From an uncultured Alphaproteobacteria bacterium (GTDB taxonomy: Bacteria; Pseudomonadota; Alphaproteobacteria; HIMB59; GCA-002718135): a DNA stretch of 49,284 bases. The position numbers and the translations under genes are program-made. Position 1 is the first letter of the stretch, and every line of letters begins with the position of its first letter. Positions 35,668 to 44,825 of this stretch are shown here, piece by piece. Location: positions 1 through 49,284 of the forward strand of contig CACGJH010000004.1 in assembly GCA_902573325.1 (NCBI GenBank). Reading direction: 5' to 3'. Under the pieces are notes generated by a model. That model saw nothing but the letters and a program-made list of their open reading frames with translations. It ran no database searches and was not told where the DNA came from.

Positions 35668-37110
35668 CTACATATTATTAAATTCTTTAATCTTATTGTC
35701 TAGAGAAAGCATATATTCATAATGTGAATTCCAAAATTTTTGATCTTTTCTTTTTTCAAATTCTTCAAGACTTACACCTTGTTGCTCTACCCAAGTAAAG
35801 TACCCTAAATTAAATATTCTTTTCTTATCCATGTAAGAAAGTTCTAGCATATTATCAGTAGATATACCTGTTAAGTATTTTCCAAATAGTTCAGCACAAA
35901 CTATTTCATCATAATTATTTTTAAAATCAGCAATTGTCTTGTTCAACTCTGACATGTATAAATCTGCACCATCTGTAGCGACCGTTATAATTGCGTCATC
36001 ACTATTTAAATCCATATATTTAGCTAGTTTTATTGATGCCAATATATTTGCTATTGCTGAAAAGCCAAATTCAGGAAGTCGTGAAACAAAATCAGGCTCA
36101 AAATTTTTTTTCTCAATTAAAAACTTTTTACCTATTTCAGTATTAAAAATCATGTTTAGATTATTGGTAGCTTGATCAGAAACATCTACGACAAAATCTG
36201 TATTCATTACATTATGAATAAGGGGAACATGTTTGTCACCAATTCCTTGTATATTATGTTCACCATAACCTCCATGAAGTAAAGTTGGGCACTCCAAAGC
36301 TTCAACAACTGCAATCTTCGTCTGTAATTTATCTTTAAGATAATCTCCTGCTGCTAGAGTGCCACTTGATCCTGAAGCACTCACGTAAAACCTAGGAGTT
36401 AAATTACTGTTACCTTTAACTTTAAGAAATGATTTTTCAAAAGATGGACCCGTTATAGAACGATGAATACTGTAATTATAATACTCATCAAATTGATTTA
36501 TAATATCATTTTGATTATCTTTTTTTAATTCATTACAAGCATCGTAAATTTCTTTAACATTACTTTCTGTGCCTTTTGTCTTTATGATATTTTTTTTATC
36601 TTCAACCCAATTATTCAACCATTCAAATCTCTCATTACTCATTCCTTCAGGAAGTATTGCAATACTATTAAGACCCATTATCCGAGATATTGCTACTCCG
36701 CCCCTACAATAATTTCCTGTAGAAGGCCAAACTGCTTTATGTTTTTCATAATCAAAAGTGCCATTTAATATTCTTGGAAGCAAACAACCATAAGCTGCCA
36801 AAACTTTATGAGCTGTTATTAAGGGAAAATATCGTCCCATATTTACAATTATCTTTGCCTTAACACCTGTGAATTCTGTTGGTAGCACAATATATTCAGG
36901 CTCATTTCCAAAACCTGATTGATCTCTTTTATTAAACCAATGAACTCTAAAGAGGTTAAGAGGATTGATATCATTATTATTTATTTTTTTTAGAGAATTT
37001 TTAATATCATCATTAATAATTTGAGGGTCTTGAAGTTCACTAATACTTGGCAAGACAACTCCTTTTGATTTGAAGTAATCAGACGTTTTTTTTATTGTTG
37101 CTTGACTCAT
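35668..37110 (-). CDS. PLP-dependent lyase, fold type II (diaminopropionate/D-serine lyase-like)
   Basis: A 480-residue relative of the tryptophan synthase beta/cysteine synthase fold. A phosphate- and substrate-loop-like segment is WPSTGNYCRGGVAISRIMG near residue 128, and a later glycine-rich PLP-phosphate loop is YVSASGSSGTLAAGDYL near residue 243. The PLP lysine is probably in LITAHKVLAAYG, upstream of the STGN segment. The family is seen as a poorly characterised lyase group; the exact substrate is not known. It lies between the EutC-like and M20 genes with 3-nt spacing on both sides, so it is part of the same message. Confidence 0.7.
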   Translation of the reverse strand: MSQATIKKTSDYFKSKGVVLPSISELQDPQIINDDIKNSLKKINNNDINPLNLFRVHWFNKRDQSGFGNEPEYIVLPTEFTGVKAKIIVNMGRYFPLITAHKVLAAYGCLLPRILNGTFDYEKHKAVWPSTGNYCRGGVAISRIMGLNSIAILPEGMSNERFEWLNNWVEDKKNIIKTKGTESNVKEIYDACNELKKDNQNDIINQFDEYYNYSIHRSITGPSFEKSFLKVKGNSNLTPRFYVSASGSSGTLAAGDYLKDKLQTKIAVVEALECPTLLHGGYGEHNIQGIGDKHVPLIHNVMNTDFVVDVSDQATNNLNMIFNTEIGKKFLIEKKNFEPDFVSRLPEFGFSAIANILASIKLAKYMDLNSDDAIITVATDGADLYMSELNKTIADFKNNYDEIVCAELFGKYLTGISTDNMLELSYMDKKRIFNLGYFTWVEQQGVSLEEFEKRKDQKFWNSHYEYMLSLDNKIKEFNNM

Positions 37111-37113
37111 AAA

Positions 37114-38088
37114 TTAAATATTGATGCCTAAATTATTTGTTTTACAAAGATTATAAGCAAATCTTGCTATTGCAGTATCTTGTACGCCAGTTCCTGTCAA
37201 ATCACATATTGTTATATCTTCTTTATTTTTTCTTCCTAAGCTTGGATCGTTAATAATATCGCCAAGTTCATTAAATTTTTCTTTAGAAGAAATTATATTT
37301 TGTTTTAAAGCATGATGTAATTCACCTATAACACTTGTTTGTAATTGATTGTCAGGTACATATTTATCGCAATGTTTTAACATCCGAGGATCTAATTCGA
37401 TTTTTTGTTCTGCATCTGATCCCATTGCTGTTATGTGAGTTCCTTTATTTATCCAATCAAATTCCAAAAGCGGTTTTTTACTAGGAGTCGTTGTAACAAT
37501 TATTTCTGATAAACTTGCCAATTCTTTGCAAGAAGAAGCTATATACAAATCTATATCTAAATTTTTGAAACTTTCTATAAATTGATTCGCTTTTGTCTCA
37601 TCTCTTGCCCAGATTATAATTTTATTTATTTTTCTAACTAACATTATTGCTTGAAGTTGTAATTTGGCTTGAATTCCAGCCCCAATAATACCAACAGAAT
37701 TAGCATTTTGATTTGATAAATATTTTGTAGCTATTGCTCCTGCTATTGCTGTTCTAGTATCTGTTAGATAACCTTCATCTAATAAAACAGATTTTACAAC
37801 TCCAGTCTTTGAATCTAATAAAACCATCAGTCCATTACTAGATGGCAAACCAAGTTTTGGATTATCAAAAAAACCTGAAGCAATTTTTATTGCAAAACTA
37901 TCAAGACCTTCAACGTATGCAGCTTTAACATCTGATTCACCATGATATTTTTCAATATCAATTCTCATTATAGGTGGCATCATTACCAATCCCTTTGATA
38001 AACTTATGAAAGCCTCCTCTATTATTGGTATGAGATTTTTATTCAAATTTACATGTTGAATAATATCATTTTTATTAAGGATAAGCAT
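37114..38088 (-). CDS. eutC: Ornithine cyclodeaminase/mu-crystallin family protein, EutC-like
   Basis: NAD(P)-dependent imine reductase or cyclodeaminase-family protein of 324 residues. The Rossmann motif is VGIIGAGIQAKLQLQAI near residue 128. THITAMGSDAEQKIELD and ICDLTGTGVQDTAIARFAY match EutC proteins of hydroxyectoine gene clusters as I recall them. Its start overlaps the end of the EutB-like gene by 14 nt. EutB and EutC are proposed to remove the hydroxyl of hydroxyectoine by dehydration and reduction. Reduction of pyrroline-2-carboxylate is another family activity that would fit the proline racemase-family gene downstream. Confidence 0.78.
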   Translation of the reverse strand: MLILNKNDIIQHVNLNKNLIPIIEEAFISLSKGLVMMPPIMRIDIEKYHGESDVKAAYVEGLDSFAIKIASGFFDNPKLGLPSSNGLMVLLDSKTGVVKSVLLDEGYLTDTRTAIAGAIATKYLSNQNANSVGIIGAGIQAKLQLQAIMLVRKINKIIIWARDETKANQFIESFKNLDIDLYIASSCKELASLSEIIVTTTPSKKPLLEFDWINKGTHITAMGSDAEQKIELDPRMLKHCDKYVPDNQLQTSVIGELHHALKQNIISSKEKFNELGDIINDPSLGRKNKEDITICDLTGTGVQDTAIARFAYNLCKTNNLGINI

Positions 38089-39037
38089 GGCTTAAAACTT
38101 TATTAAATAGTTCCGAGTCAATATTTCCACCACAAATTAAACAAATTATATTTTTTCCTAAGTGCGATGTTAATTTTTCTTTAACAACCATAACACTTGT
38201 TGCTGCAGCACCTTCAGATACAATCTTATGTTCTAAAAAGTTTATTCTTATTCCCTCAGCTATTTTTTCTTCACTTACTAAAACAAAGTCATCAACGTAT
38301 TGTTGTACAATATTAAATGTAAATTTATTATCTAAACCAATACTACCCCCTAAACAATCGGCTAAAGTTTCAGTTTCCTCTACATCAACAGGCTTACCTT
38401 CTTTTAGACTTTCATACATTGAAGGGCCTCTTTCCATAGATACGGCAATAATTTTTGTGTTAGGTTTTTGAAGTTTAATAGCCTGAGCAATTCCAGATAT
38501 AAGACCGCCACCAGATGTTGGTATAATTACTGTATCAACTTTGGGAAATTCAGTAAGCATTTCAAGTCCAACTGTACCTTGGCCTATTATAATATCTTCA
38601 TCATCAAAAGGATGAATTAATGGGATATTTTTTTCTTTCGCAATTTGTTTAGCATACAAATCAGCTTCATCACTATTCTTTCCAATAATTTCTACTTTAG
38701 CTCCTAATTTTTCAATAGCCTCTTTTCTATATTCTGGTACCATTGAAGACATATATATTGTTGATTGAATGCCCAATACTTTCGAAGCATAAGCAACGCC
38801 TTTGCCGTGATTGCCTGTAGAAACTGCAATGACTCCTTTGTTTTTGTCATCTTCACTTAAAGAAAGAAGTTTATTAACAGCGCCTCTTAACTTAAATGAA
38901 CCAGTGATTTGAAAATTTTCTAACTTTAGTTTTACTGTAGTATTTTTTGATAAGAAATTAGAATTAATTAATGGTGTATAATTAACATAAGGTAAAATTT
39001 TCTTATGTGCATCTTGTATTTGTTGAAGTGTAATCAA
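38075..39037 (-). CDS. eutB: Threonine dehydratase-like PLP enzyme, EutB-like
   Basis: Fold-type II PLP dehydratase of 320 residues. The PLP lysine is in GSFKLRGAVNKL near residue 49, the substrate loop is STGNHGKGVAYAS, and the phosphate loop is PTSGGGLISGIAQAI. Features that favour EutB over biosynthetic IlvA or serine dehydratase are MSSMVPEYRKEAIE, GQGTVGLEM and LADCLGGSIGLDNKFTF, and there is no regulatory ACT domain. It sits between EutA- and EutC-like genes, the usual order in hydroxyectoine clusters. A hydroxy-amino acid substrate other than hydroxyectoine is possible. Confidence 0.8.
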   Translation of the reverse strand: MITLQQIQDAHKKILPYVNYTPLINSNFLSKNTTVKLKLENFQITGSFKLRGAVNKLLSLSEDDKNKGVIAVSTGNHGKGVAYASKVLGIQSTIYMSSMVPEYRKEAIEKLGAKVEIIGKNSDEADLYAKQIAKEKNIPLIHPFDDEDIIIGQGTVGLEMLTEFPKVDTVIIPTSGGGLISGIAQAIKLQKPNTKIIAVSMERGPSMYESLKEGKPVDVEETETLADCLGGSIGLDNKFTFNIVQQYVDDFVLVSEEKIAEGIRINFLEHKIVSEGAAATSVMVVKEKLTSHLGKNIICLICGGNIDSELFNKVLSHAYP

Positions 39038-39049
39038 TTTAAACCCTAT

Positions 39050-39805
39050 TTAATGTAATTTAAATAGGTTACCAAAACCATCAATTTTTTGATTAATATT
39101 AGATAATCTTAATGAATCCCAAATAATAGCTTGATTACTTGAAATGATATCTATGCTTAATTTTGACTCTAATGTTTCAATAATATCAATTACTTTTAAT
39201 GCAGTACAAGAAACAAAAATACTATCAACATCTGTTGAATTAATTGAGGAAATTGTTTGCATTAAACTATCATGAGTAACTTTGGCAATTTCCGAATCAT
39301 AATTTAAATTAAACGAACTAAATGATTTAATTTCAAATCCACTATCAATTAAATATTTGTAAACTTTAACATTAACATCTTTTGGATAAGGAGTAAGAAC
39401 AGCAATTTTTTTATGGTTTAGCAATTTAAGTGCTTTGACAGCTGCTGTAATAGGTGTAGTAATTAAAGCATCAGGTTTAGCCTTGAAAATTTCAGATCTT
39501 ATTCTTTTTTCTCCAATTTCAATAGTACCCGAAGTACATCCATACGCTACAACTTGTATTTTTTCATTGGGTAGTATTTGGTTTGTTGTTTCTGTAAGAT
39601 GATCAGCCATCCTCATATAATTTTCATGAGTTAGAGGATTTAAAAAAGGTATCCTATTAAAAAACAGATCAACTGGTAAATTATGGCAAATTTTTCTAAA
39701 ATCCTGCTCTATGGTAAAATCCGTTGATAGTGTAATTATACCAATTCTAGAAAATTTTGTGTCATGTAAATTGGCTTTAAAATTATTTTGATTAAAACTA
39801 TCCAT
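39050..39805 (-). CDS. eutA: Asp/Glu racemase-superfamily protein, EutA-like
   Basis: The 251-residue protein belongs to the Asp/Glu racemase, maleate isomerase and arylmalonate decarboxylase superfamily. Two candidate catalytic Cys residues lie in VVAYGCTSGTIEIG near residue 90 and FVSCTALKVID near residue 200. The opening IGIITLSTDFTIEQDFR and ITTPITAAVKALKLL resemble EutA. EutA is found in hydroxyectoine clusters with uncertain function. Its start codon overlaps the stop of the amidinotransferase gene by 1 nt, and the EutB-like gene begins 12 nt after it. Confidence 0.8.
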   Translation of the reverse strand: MDSFNQNNFKANLHDTKFSRIGIITLSTDFTIEQDFRKICHNLPVDLFFNRIPFLNPLTHENYMRMADHLTETTNQILPNEKIQVVAYGCTSGTIEIGEKRIRSEIFKAKPDALITTPITAAVKALKLLNHKKIAVLTPYPKDVNVKVYKYLIDSGFEIKSFSSFNLNYDSEIAKVTHDSLMQTISSINSTDVDSIFVSCTALKVIDIIETLESKLSIDIISSNQAIIWDSLRLSNINQKIDGFGNLFKLH

Positions 39806-40908
39806 TATTGATTTGGAAAATAATCCTCACACTCACCCTCTCTATGAACATCAGTAGTGGCACAATGTAGACTACCCCCAAATGCATAAACGTCTCTAAA
39901 AGGAACTGGGATGACCTCTAATCCAAAACCTTCCATTTGTTTAATCATTTTTTCTTCCGTTGCTTCAACACATATAGTTTTAGGATCAATTATTAAAACA
40001 TTCATTGACAACCAGATTGATGAATAACACATAGGTGGTGGACTATTATGAATAGAAGGTGCCGCTTCATGAATTTCCCATTTATTATCATCGAAAATTT
40101 TTCTTTGCTCTGATGATATTTTTCTATTCGGATTAATAATTATAACTCCTGGTTTAATAGGAGTAAAACATGCATCAATGTGAGTTGGAATCAAATCACC
40201 TGGTAAATTAATTTGATGAACACGATGATTGGGATAATGTCTTCTTAACCAATCTAAACCACTTAAATTTGATGTAAAATTGTTATGATAAAAAAGATCT
40301 TTTCCAAAACGTAAAATTTCTGCTGCATCAAAAAGTGGTTCTTTTTCTGTCAATATCATGTCTCTATTTTCGATTTTTTTATATCGTTCTTCTTCCGTTA
40401 TACCTTCAGGAAGATAATTAGACTTATAAGATTGATTTGTTAATCTTGGTTTAGGTGCGGACTCCCATCTCATATTTTTATCTTCTGAATAATATTTTTC
40501 AAGTAGTGGTCTATAAGCAAGGTATTCAAACCATCTACATCTATAAGACATTGGCGCCTCCAGCATTTCATTTCCCACAGTAAGAATAACATCTCTAGGA
40601 GGCATACAACCAAACATACCATCATTAGACCAATCAGGTGTCTCGATACTCTGAGAAAAATCAATAGGTGTTGGTCTATCAACTTTTATATTTAGAGAAT
40701 TTAAAATTTTAACAAAGTTTTCTAATTGTATATTTGCTTTATCAATTGATTCTTTTGAACGTGGTCCATGAGATCCTGCCATACCACTATCTTTACTGAT
40801 TTTTGGTTCAAGCGCTGGTTCCATTGGAGGTATGTTGGCATTTTCAACTGCTCCTACTATAACATGTTTTAATGGATCCCATTCATTCCAAGAATTAACT
40901 ATTGTCAT
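39805..40908 (-). CDS. Amidinotransferase, glycine amidinotransferase (AGAT)-like
   Basis: Transfers the amidino group, classically from arginine to glycine giving guanidinoacetate and ornithine. The 367-residue protein carries all three catalytic elements of the family: Asp in LFDAAEILRFGKDLF, His in LIPTHIDACFTPIKPG, and nucleophile Cys in GGSLHCATTDVHREG near the C-terminus. VNSWNEWDPLKHVIVG is the conserved start. AAGGAAA lies upstream of the ATG at 40908. It heads the long minus-strand run, 43 bp from the divergent GabD-like gene. The acceptor might be another amine made or used in this operon. Confidence 0.85.
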   Translation of the reverse strand: MTIVNSWNEWDPLKHVIVGAVENANIPPMEPALEPKISKDSGMAGSHGPRSKESIDKANIQLENFVKILNSLNIKVDRPTPIDFSQSIETPDWSNDGMFGCMPPRDVILTVGNEMLEAPMSYRCRWFEYLAYRPLLEKYYSEDKNMRWESAPKPRLTNQSYKSNYLPEGITEEERYKKIENRDMILTEKEPLFDAAEILRFGKDLFYHNNFTSNLSGLDWLRRHYPNHRVHQINLPGDLIPTHIDACFTPIKPGVIIINPNRKISSEQRKIFDDNKWEIHEAAPSIHNSPPPMCYSSIWLSMNVLIIDPKTICVEATEEKMIKQMEGFGLEVIPVPFRDVYAFGGSLHCATTDVHREGECEDYFPNQ

Positions 40909-40951
40909 TATATTTTCCTTAATTTAAAACTATGCATTATAATTAAAACAT

Positions 40952-42403
40952 ATGGAATTAAATAACAAATCACTCTTTAAACAAAAATGTTTCATAAATG
41001 GGGAATGGGTTGGCAGTTCTTCAGGTGAAACTCTTGAAGTAAATAATCCAGCATCTCTTGCAATTATTGGCAACGTCCCAAAATGCTCAGTTTCAGAAAC
41101 TAAAAAAGCTGTAGATGATGCAAATACTGCTTTCCAAACTTGGAAAGAAACTACTGCTAAAGAAAGATCAGTTATTCTTAAAAAATGGGGGGAGCTGATC
41201 ACAGAAAATGCAGATGATTTAGCTAAAATAATGACTATTGAGCAAGGTAAACCTCTAGCTGAAGCAAAGGGCGAAATACTAATGGGTGCTTCTTATATTG
41301 AGTTCTATGCTGAAGAAGCAAAAAGAGTTTATGGTGATGTAGTTCCTGATCCAAGACCTGGAAAAAGAATTGTAATAATTAAACAGCCTGTTGGTGTTGT
41401 AGGAGCAATAACTCCATGGAACTTTCCAAATTCAATGATCACAAGAAAATGTGCAGCCGCTTTAGCAGTTGGTTGTACTACTGTTGTTAAACCAGCAAGC
41501 CAAACACCGTATTCAGCATTAGCTGTAGCAGTACTTGCTAAAGAAGCAGGTTTTCCAGATGGTGTATTTAATGTAATAACTGGGTCGGCAGGTGAAATTG
41601 GTAAAGAGCTAACAAGTAACCCAATTGTTAGAAAAATTTCTTTTACAGGATCTACGGAGGTTGGAAAAATACTTTTGGAGCAAAGTGCATCAACAGTAAA
41701 AAAAGTTTCTATGGAACTTGGTGGTCACGCTCCCTTTATTGTTTTTGATGATGCAGATATGGATGAAGCAGTTGCAGGTGCACTTCAAAGTAAATTTCGA
41801 AATAGTGGTCAAACATGTATTTGTTCAAATAGAATTTTTATCCATGAAAATATTTATGATGAATTCCTAGAGAAATTTACAAATGAAGTCAGTAAAATAA
41901 CAGTTGGTAATGGACTTGAAGATGGAATTGTGTCTGGTCCTTTAATTGATCAATCCTCTTTAGAAAAAGTAATTGATCATGTTCAAGATGCAGTAAATAC
42001 AGGAGCTAAAATAGCAATTGGTGGAGATGTGCATTCACTTGGTGGAAATTTCTATCAACCAACTGTTCTTTCAAATGTATCTACAAATGCAAAAATTACT
42101 TTTGAAGAAACATTTGGCCCCGTTGCTCCTCTTTATAAATTTTCTAGTGATGATGAAGTGATTAAAATGGCTAATGATACACCATATGGATTAGCTTCAT
42201 ATTTCTATTCAAGAGACATAGGAAGAATTTGGAGAGTTGCTGAAGCACTTGAATATGGGATTGTATCTATCAATAATGGGCTACCAACAATTGCTGAAGT
42301 TCCTTTTGGAGGTGTAAAAGAATCAGGAATGGGAAGAGAAGGTTCTCGTTATGGCCTTGATGACTATTTAACTATAAAATATATTTCAATGGGTGGTATT
42401 TAA
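40952..42403 (+). CDS. gabD: Succinate-semialdehyde dehydrogenase-like aldehyde dehydrogenase (GabD-type)
   Basis: Oxidises succinate semialdehyde or a similar semialdehyde to the diacid. The 483-residue protein has TPWNFPNSMITRKCAAALAVG, FTGSTEVGK, the Glu in SMELGGHAPFIVFDDADMD, and FRNSGQTCICSNRIFIH with the nucleophile Cys and the second Cys typical of GabD. EVPFGGVKESGMGREGSRYG closes the family pattern. In ectoine catabolism an enzyme of this family (DoeC/Ssd) oxidises aspartate semialdehyde, so it may belong to the divergent operon headed 43 bp away. Its stop codon interlocks with that of the ROK gene. Confidence 0.88.
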   Translation: MELNNKSLFKQKCFINGEWVGSSSGETLEVNNPASLAIIGNVPKCSVSETKKAVDDANTAFQTWKETTAKERSVILKKWGELITENADDLAKIMTIEQGKPLAEAKGEILMGASYIEFYAEEAKRVYGDVVPDPRPGKRIVIIKQPVGVVGAITPWNFPNSMITRKCAAALAVGCTTVVKPASQTPYSALAVAVLAKEAGFPDGVFNVITGSAGEIGKELTSNPIVRKISFTGSTEVGKILLEQSASTVKKVSMELGGHAPFIVFDDADMDEAVAGALQSKFRNSGQTCICSNRIFIHENIYDEFLEKFTNEVSKITVGNGLEDGIVSGPLIDQSSLEKVIDHVQDAVNTGAKIAIGGDVHSLGGNFYQPTVLSNVSTNAKITFEETFGPVAPLYKFSSDDEVIKMANDTPYGLASYFYSRDIGRIWRVAEALEYGIVSINNGLPTIAEVPFGGVKESGMGREGSRYGLDDYLTIKYISMGGI

Positions 42404-43290
42404 GAGAGCCAAGCAGCCCCTCTTACACCACTTGAATCACCATGAATATTTTTTACAACCTTTGTGTGAAGCGTATCTGTAAAAACATATTTTTTTAGAG
42501 CATCATTTATATTTTCGTAAATAAAATCGATGTTTGACATACCTCCACCCAAAACAATCACATCTGGATCAAGAATATTACAAACTAAAGATAAGCCTCT
42601 TGCTAAATGATCGACATATTGATTTAGTGCAAAGATACTATCTTTTTCTTTATTATTAAAACCATCTAATATTTGATGTGAATTATAATTTTTATTGCAA
42701 CGTAAATTATAGACAGATGAAAAGCCTGGTCCAGATATATAGGTCTCTAAGCATCCATCTTTTCCACAATAACATTTTTTAACATATTTTTTTTCATCTT
42801 CTGTTCTACTAGGCAAAACTATGTGCCCCCACTCTCCACTTATGCTATTACGACCTCTTATTACTTTTTGATTGATACTGATACCACCACCTACACCAGT
42901 TCCTATTATGACTCCGAAAACAATTTCAAACCCTTTACCAGCTCCATCTACCGCTTCAGAAAGAGTAAAACAATTAGCATCATTTTCCAAATTCACATTT
43001 CTACTTAAAATTTTATCTAAATCTTGCTTAAAAGGTTTGCCATTTAACCATATAGAATTAGCGTTTTTGATTAGAGCTGTATCATTTGATATGGCTCCTG
43101 GCATTCCCATACCAACAGATTCTGCTTTGCCGTGTTTATCTTCAAAATGATTTATAATGGATAGTATTCCCTTAATTGTTCCATCATAACTTTTTTCAGT
43201 ATTAATTCTTTTTCTATCTATTTCAGTTCCATTTGGATCTAAAAGAATACCCTCAGTTTTGGTACCGCCTACATCAATACCTATTTTCAT
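42400..43290 (-). CDS. ROK-family sugar kinase (N-acetylglucosamine kinase/fructokinase-like)
   Basis: ATP-dependent sugar kinase of 296 residues. ATP-binding elements are IGIDVGGTKTEGILLD at the N-terminus and GVIIGTGVGGGI near residue 126. The ROK zinc motif is complete: GEWGHIVLP followed by CYCGKDGCLETYISGPG. No DNA-binding domain is present, so it is a kinase and not a NagC-type regulator. N-acetylglucosamine would link it with the GH20 hexosaminidase at the other end of the window, but mannose or fructose are equally possible. It lies 6 nt after bioY and is the last gene of that run. Confidence 0.87.
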   Translation of the reverse strand: MKIGIDVGGTKTEGILLDPNGTEIDRKRINTEKSYDGTIKGILSIINHFEDKHGKAESVGMGMPGAISNDTALIKNANSIWLNGKPFKQDLDKILSRNVNLENDANCFTLSEAVDGAGKGFEIVFGVIIGTGVGGGISINQKVIRGRNSISGEWGHIVLPSRTEDEKKYVKKCYCGKDGCLETYISGPGFSSVYNLRCNKNYNSHQILDGFNNKEKDSIFALNQYVDHLARGLSLVCNILDPDVIVLGGGMSNIDFIYENINDALKKYVFTDTLHTKVVKNIHGDSSGVRGAAWLS

Positions 43291-43296
43291 TAATTA

Positions 43297-43863
43297 TTAT
43301 TTTGTAATAATTTTGTGTAAAGTTGGGATCAAAGCAACTGCTAATGCAATTTTAAACAATTCACTTGGAATAAATGGTAAAAGACCAGCGGCTACTGCTT
43401 TTTCAAAACCAATAATATAACCAAGATAGATGATGCCAAATGAAAAAATAATGGCAGAACCAATTAAGAGAGATACTGTAGCTTTAAAATATGTTTTACT
43501 AAAACCTAAATTTGCTAAATAACTTATAACAATAGATGCAAATAGCATACCATAAAGATATCCTGCTGTTGGCCCAACTAAATAAGCAACTCCACCACCG
43601 GCTGCAAAAACAGGGAGCCCTATAGCTCCTTGAAAAAGGTAAAATGCAACTGTGGCAAAAGATAATCTTACACTATATGTCATTCCTATTAAGAATATAA
43701 CAAACGTCTGCATTGTCATTGGCACTGGCCAAAAAGGTACTTGAACTTTAGCGGAAATCGCTAGTAAAATTGAACCAAATAACATCAAAGTTATTATAAG
43801 AAAATTTGAATTTATATTTTCAAAGTTTTTTAGTTTGTGTATTAAAATTCTATTTTCGTGCAT
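43297..43863 (-). CDS. bioY: Biotin transporter BioY
   Basis: Substrate-binding membrane component for biotin uptake, 188 residues. It contains the BioY segments VPFWPVPMTMQTFVIFLIG and YLVGPTAGYLYGMLFAS, with six hydrophobic helices. No bioM or bioN gene is in the window; BioY can work alone or with a shared ECF module. It suggests biotin auxotrophy or scavenging, common in streamlined marine bacteria. It lies 23 nt after gshB and 6 nt before the ROK kinase gene. Confidence 0.92.
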   Translation of the reverse strand: MHENRILIHKLKNFENINSNFLIITLMLFGSILLAISAKVQVPFWPVPMTMQTFVIFLIGMTYSVRLSFATVAFYLFQGAIGLPVFAAGGGVAYLVGPTAGYLYGMLFASIVISYLANLGFSKTYFKATVSLLIGSAIIFSFGIIYLGYIIGFEKAVAAGLLPFIPSELFKIALAVALIPTLHKIITK

Positions 43864-43886
43864 ATGTTTTCCTTTAATTACTATAA

Positions 43887-44825
43887 TTAAACTAATTTAT
43901 ATTTTGCTTCAAGCTTATCCCAAAAATCTTTCTCTAATTTTACGTTGTTTAATGCATTAATTTGCTTCAATCCTGTAGGTGAAGTTACGTTTATTTCTGT
44001 TAGATAATTTCCAATTATATCAATTCCAACAAAAAAAAGATTGTGCTCTTTTAGCTTCGGTCCCAAATTTTCGATGATTTCTTTGTCTCTATACACTAAG
44101 TCAGTTTTACTTGCCTTTCCACCAGCATGAAAATTTGCCTTTAAATTACCTTCTTGGGGTATTCTAGCAACTGAACCAAAATATTCACCATCAAAAAAAA
44201 CGATCCTCCTGTCTCCATGCTCTATCTCATTGATAAATTTTTGGACCATTATAGGCAAGTGTAAATATTCCTCTAATATTTTAGAATTGAAATTACTTTT
44301 ATCAAATCTATGTATCCCCTCCCCTCCATTGCCATAAAGAGGTTTGGTTATGATATCTTTTTCTTTATCTAAAAATTCTTCAATAATTTTTAAATCTTTT
44401 GTTACTAAAGTAGGTGGCATAAATTCTTTAAAATTAAATGTAAATAATTTTTCAGTAGAATTTCTAACTGCTGTTGGATCATTCACAACAATTGTTGAAG
44501 ATGGAAGTAAGTCCAAAATATAAGTCGATGTGATATAATTCATATCAAAAGGAGGATCTTGTCTTAAAAAGACAAATTGAAAATCTTCTAATTTGGCAAT
44601 TATTTTATTAGATTTAAAATTGAAATAATTTTTTTCATCTAGCAATAACTCTAAATAATATCCAGATGCTTGAATAGTATTCTCTTTTATGAATAAATCT
44701 TTTGGATTGTAATAAAAAATATCATAATCTCTTTCTTGTGCCTCATAACCTATTAAAAAAGATGTATCGAATTCATAATCAATTTTTTCAATATAATCCA
44801 TTTGAATTGCTATACTTTTTTTCAT
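43887..44825 (-). CDS. gshB: Glutathione synthetase
   Basis: Joins glycine to gamma-glutamylcysteine with ATP. The 312-residue protein is an ATP-grasp enzyme: KPLYGNGGEGIHRF is the ATP loop, GDRRIVFFDGEYFGSVARIP and EGNLKANFHAGGKA are the conserved central segments, and INVTSPTGLKQIN is the C-terminal metal/substrate motif. Start and stop of the pair overlap as TAATG with gshA, so the two steps of glutathione synthesis are translationally coupled. Confidence 0.93.
   Translation of the reverse strand: MKKSIAIQMDYIEKIDYEFDTSFLIGYEAQERDYDIFYYNPKDLFIKENTIQASGYYLELLLDEKNYFNFKSNKIIAKLEDFQFVFLRQDPPFDMNYITSTYILDLLPSSTIVVNDPTAVRNSTEKLFTFNFKEFMPPTLVTKDLKIIEEFLDKEKDIITKPLYGNGGEGIHRFDKSNFNSKILEEYLHLPIMVQKFINEIEHGDRRIVFFDGEYFGSVARIPQEGNLKANFHAGGKASKTDLVYRDKEIIENLGPKLKEHNLFFVGIDIIGNYLTEINVTSPTGLKQINALNNVKLEKDFWDKLEAKYKLV

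Noticed and set aside
40930-41202. 90-residue open frame antisense to the GabD-like gene
   Set aside because: It lies fully opposite a well-conserved coding region and shows no protein features of its own.
42400-43290. ROK protein as a NagC/XylR-type repressor
   Set aside because: The protein begins directly with the kinase ATP motif and has no N-terminal DNA-binding domain.
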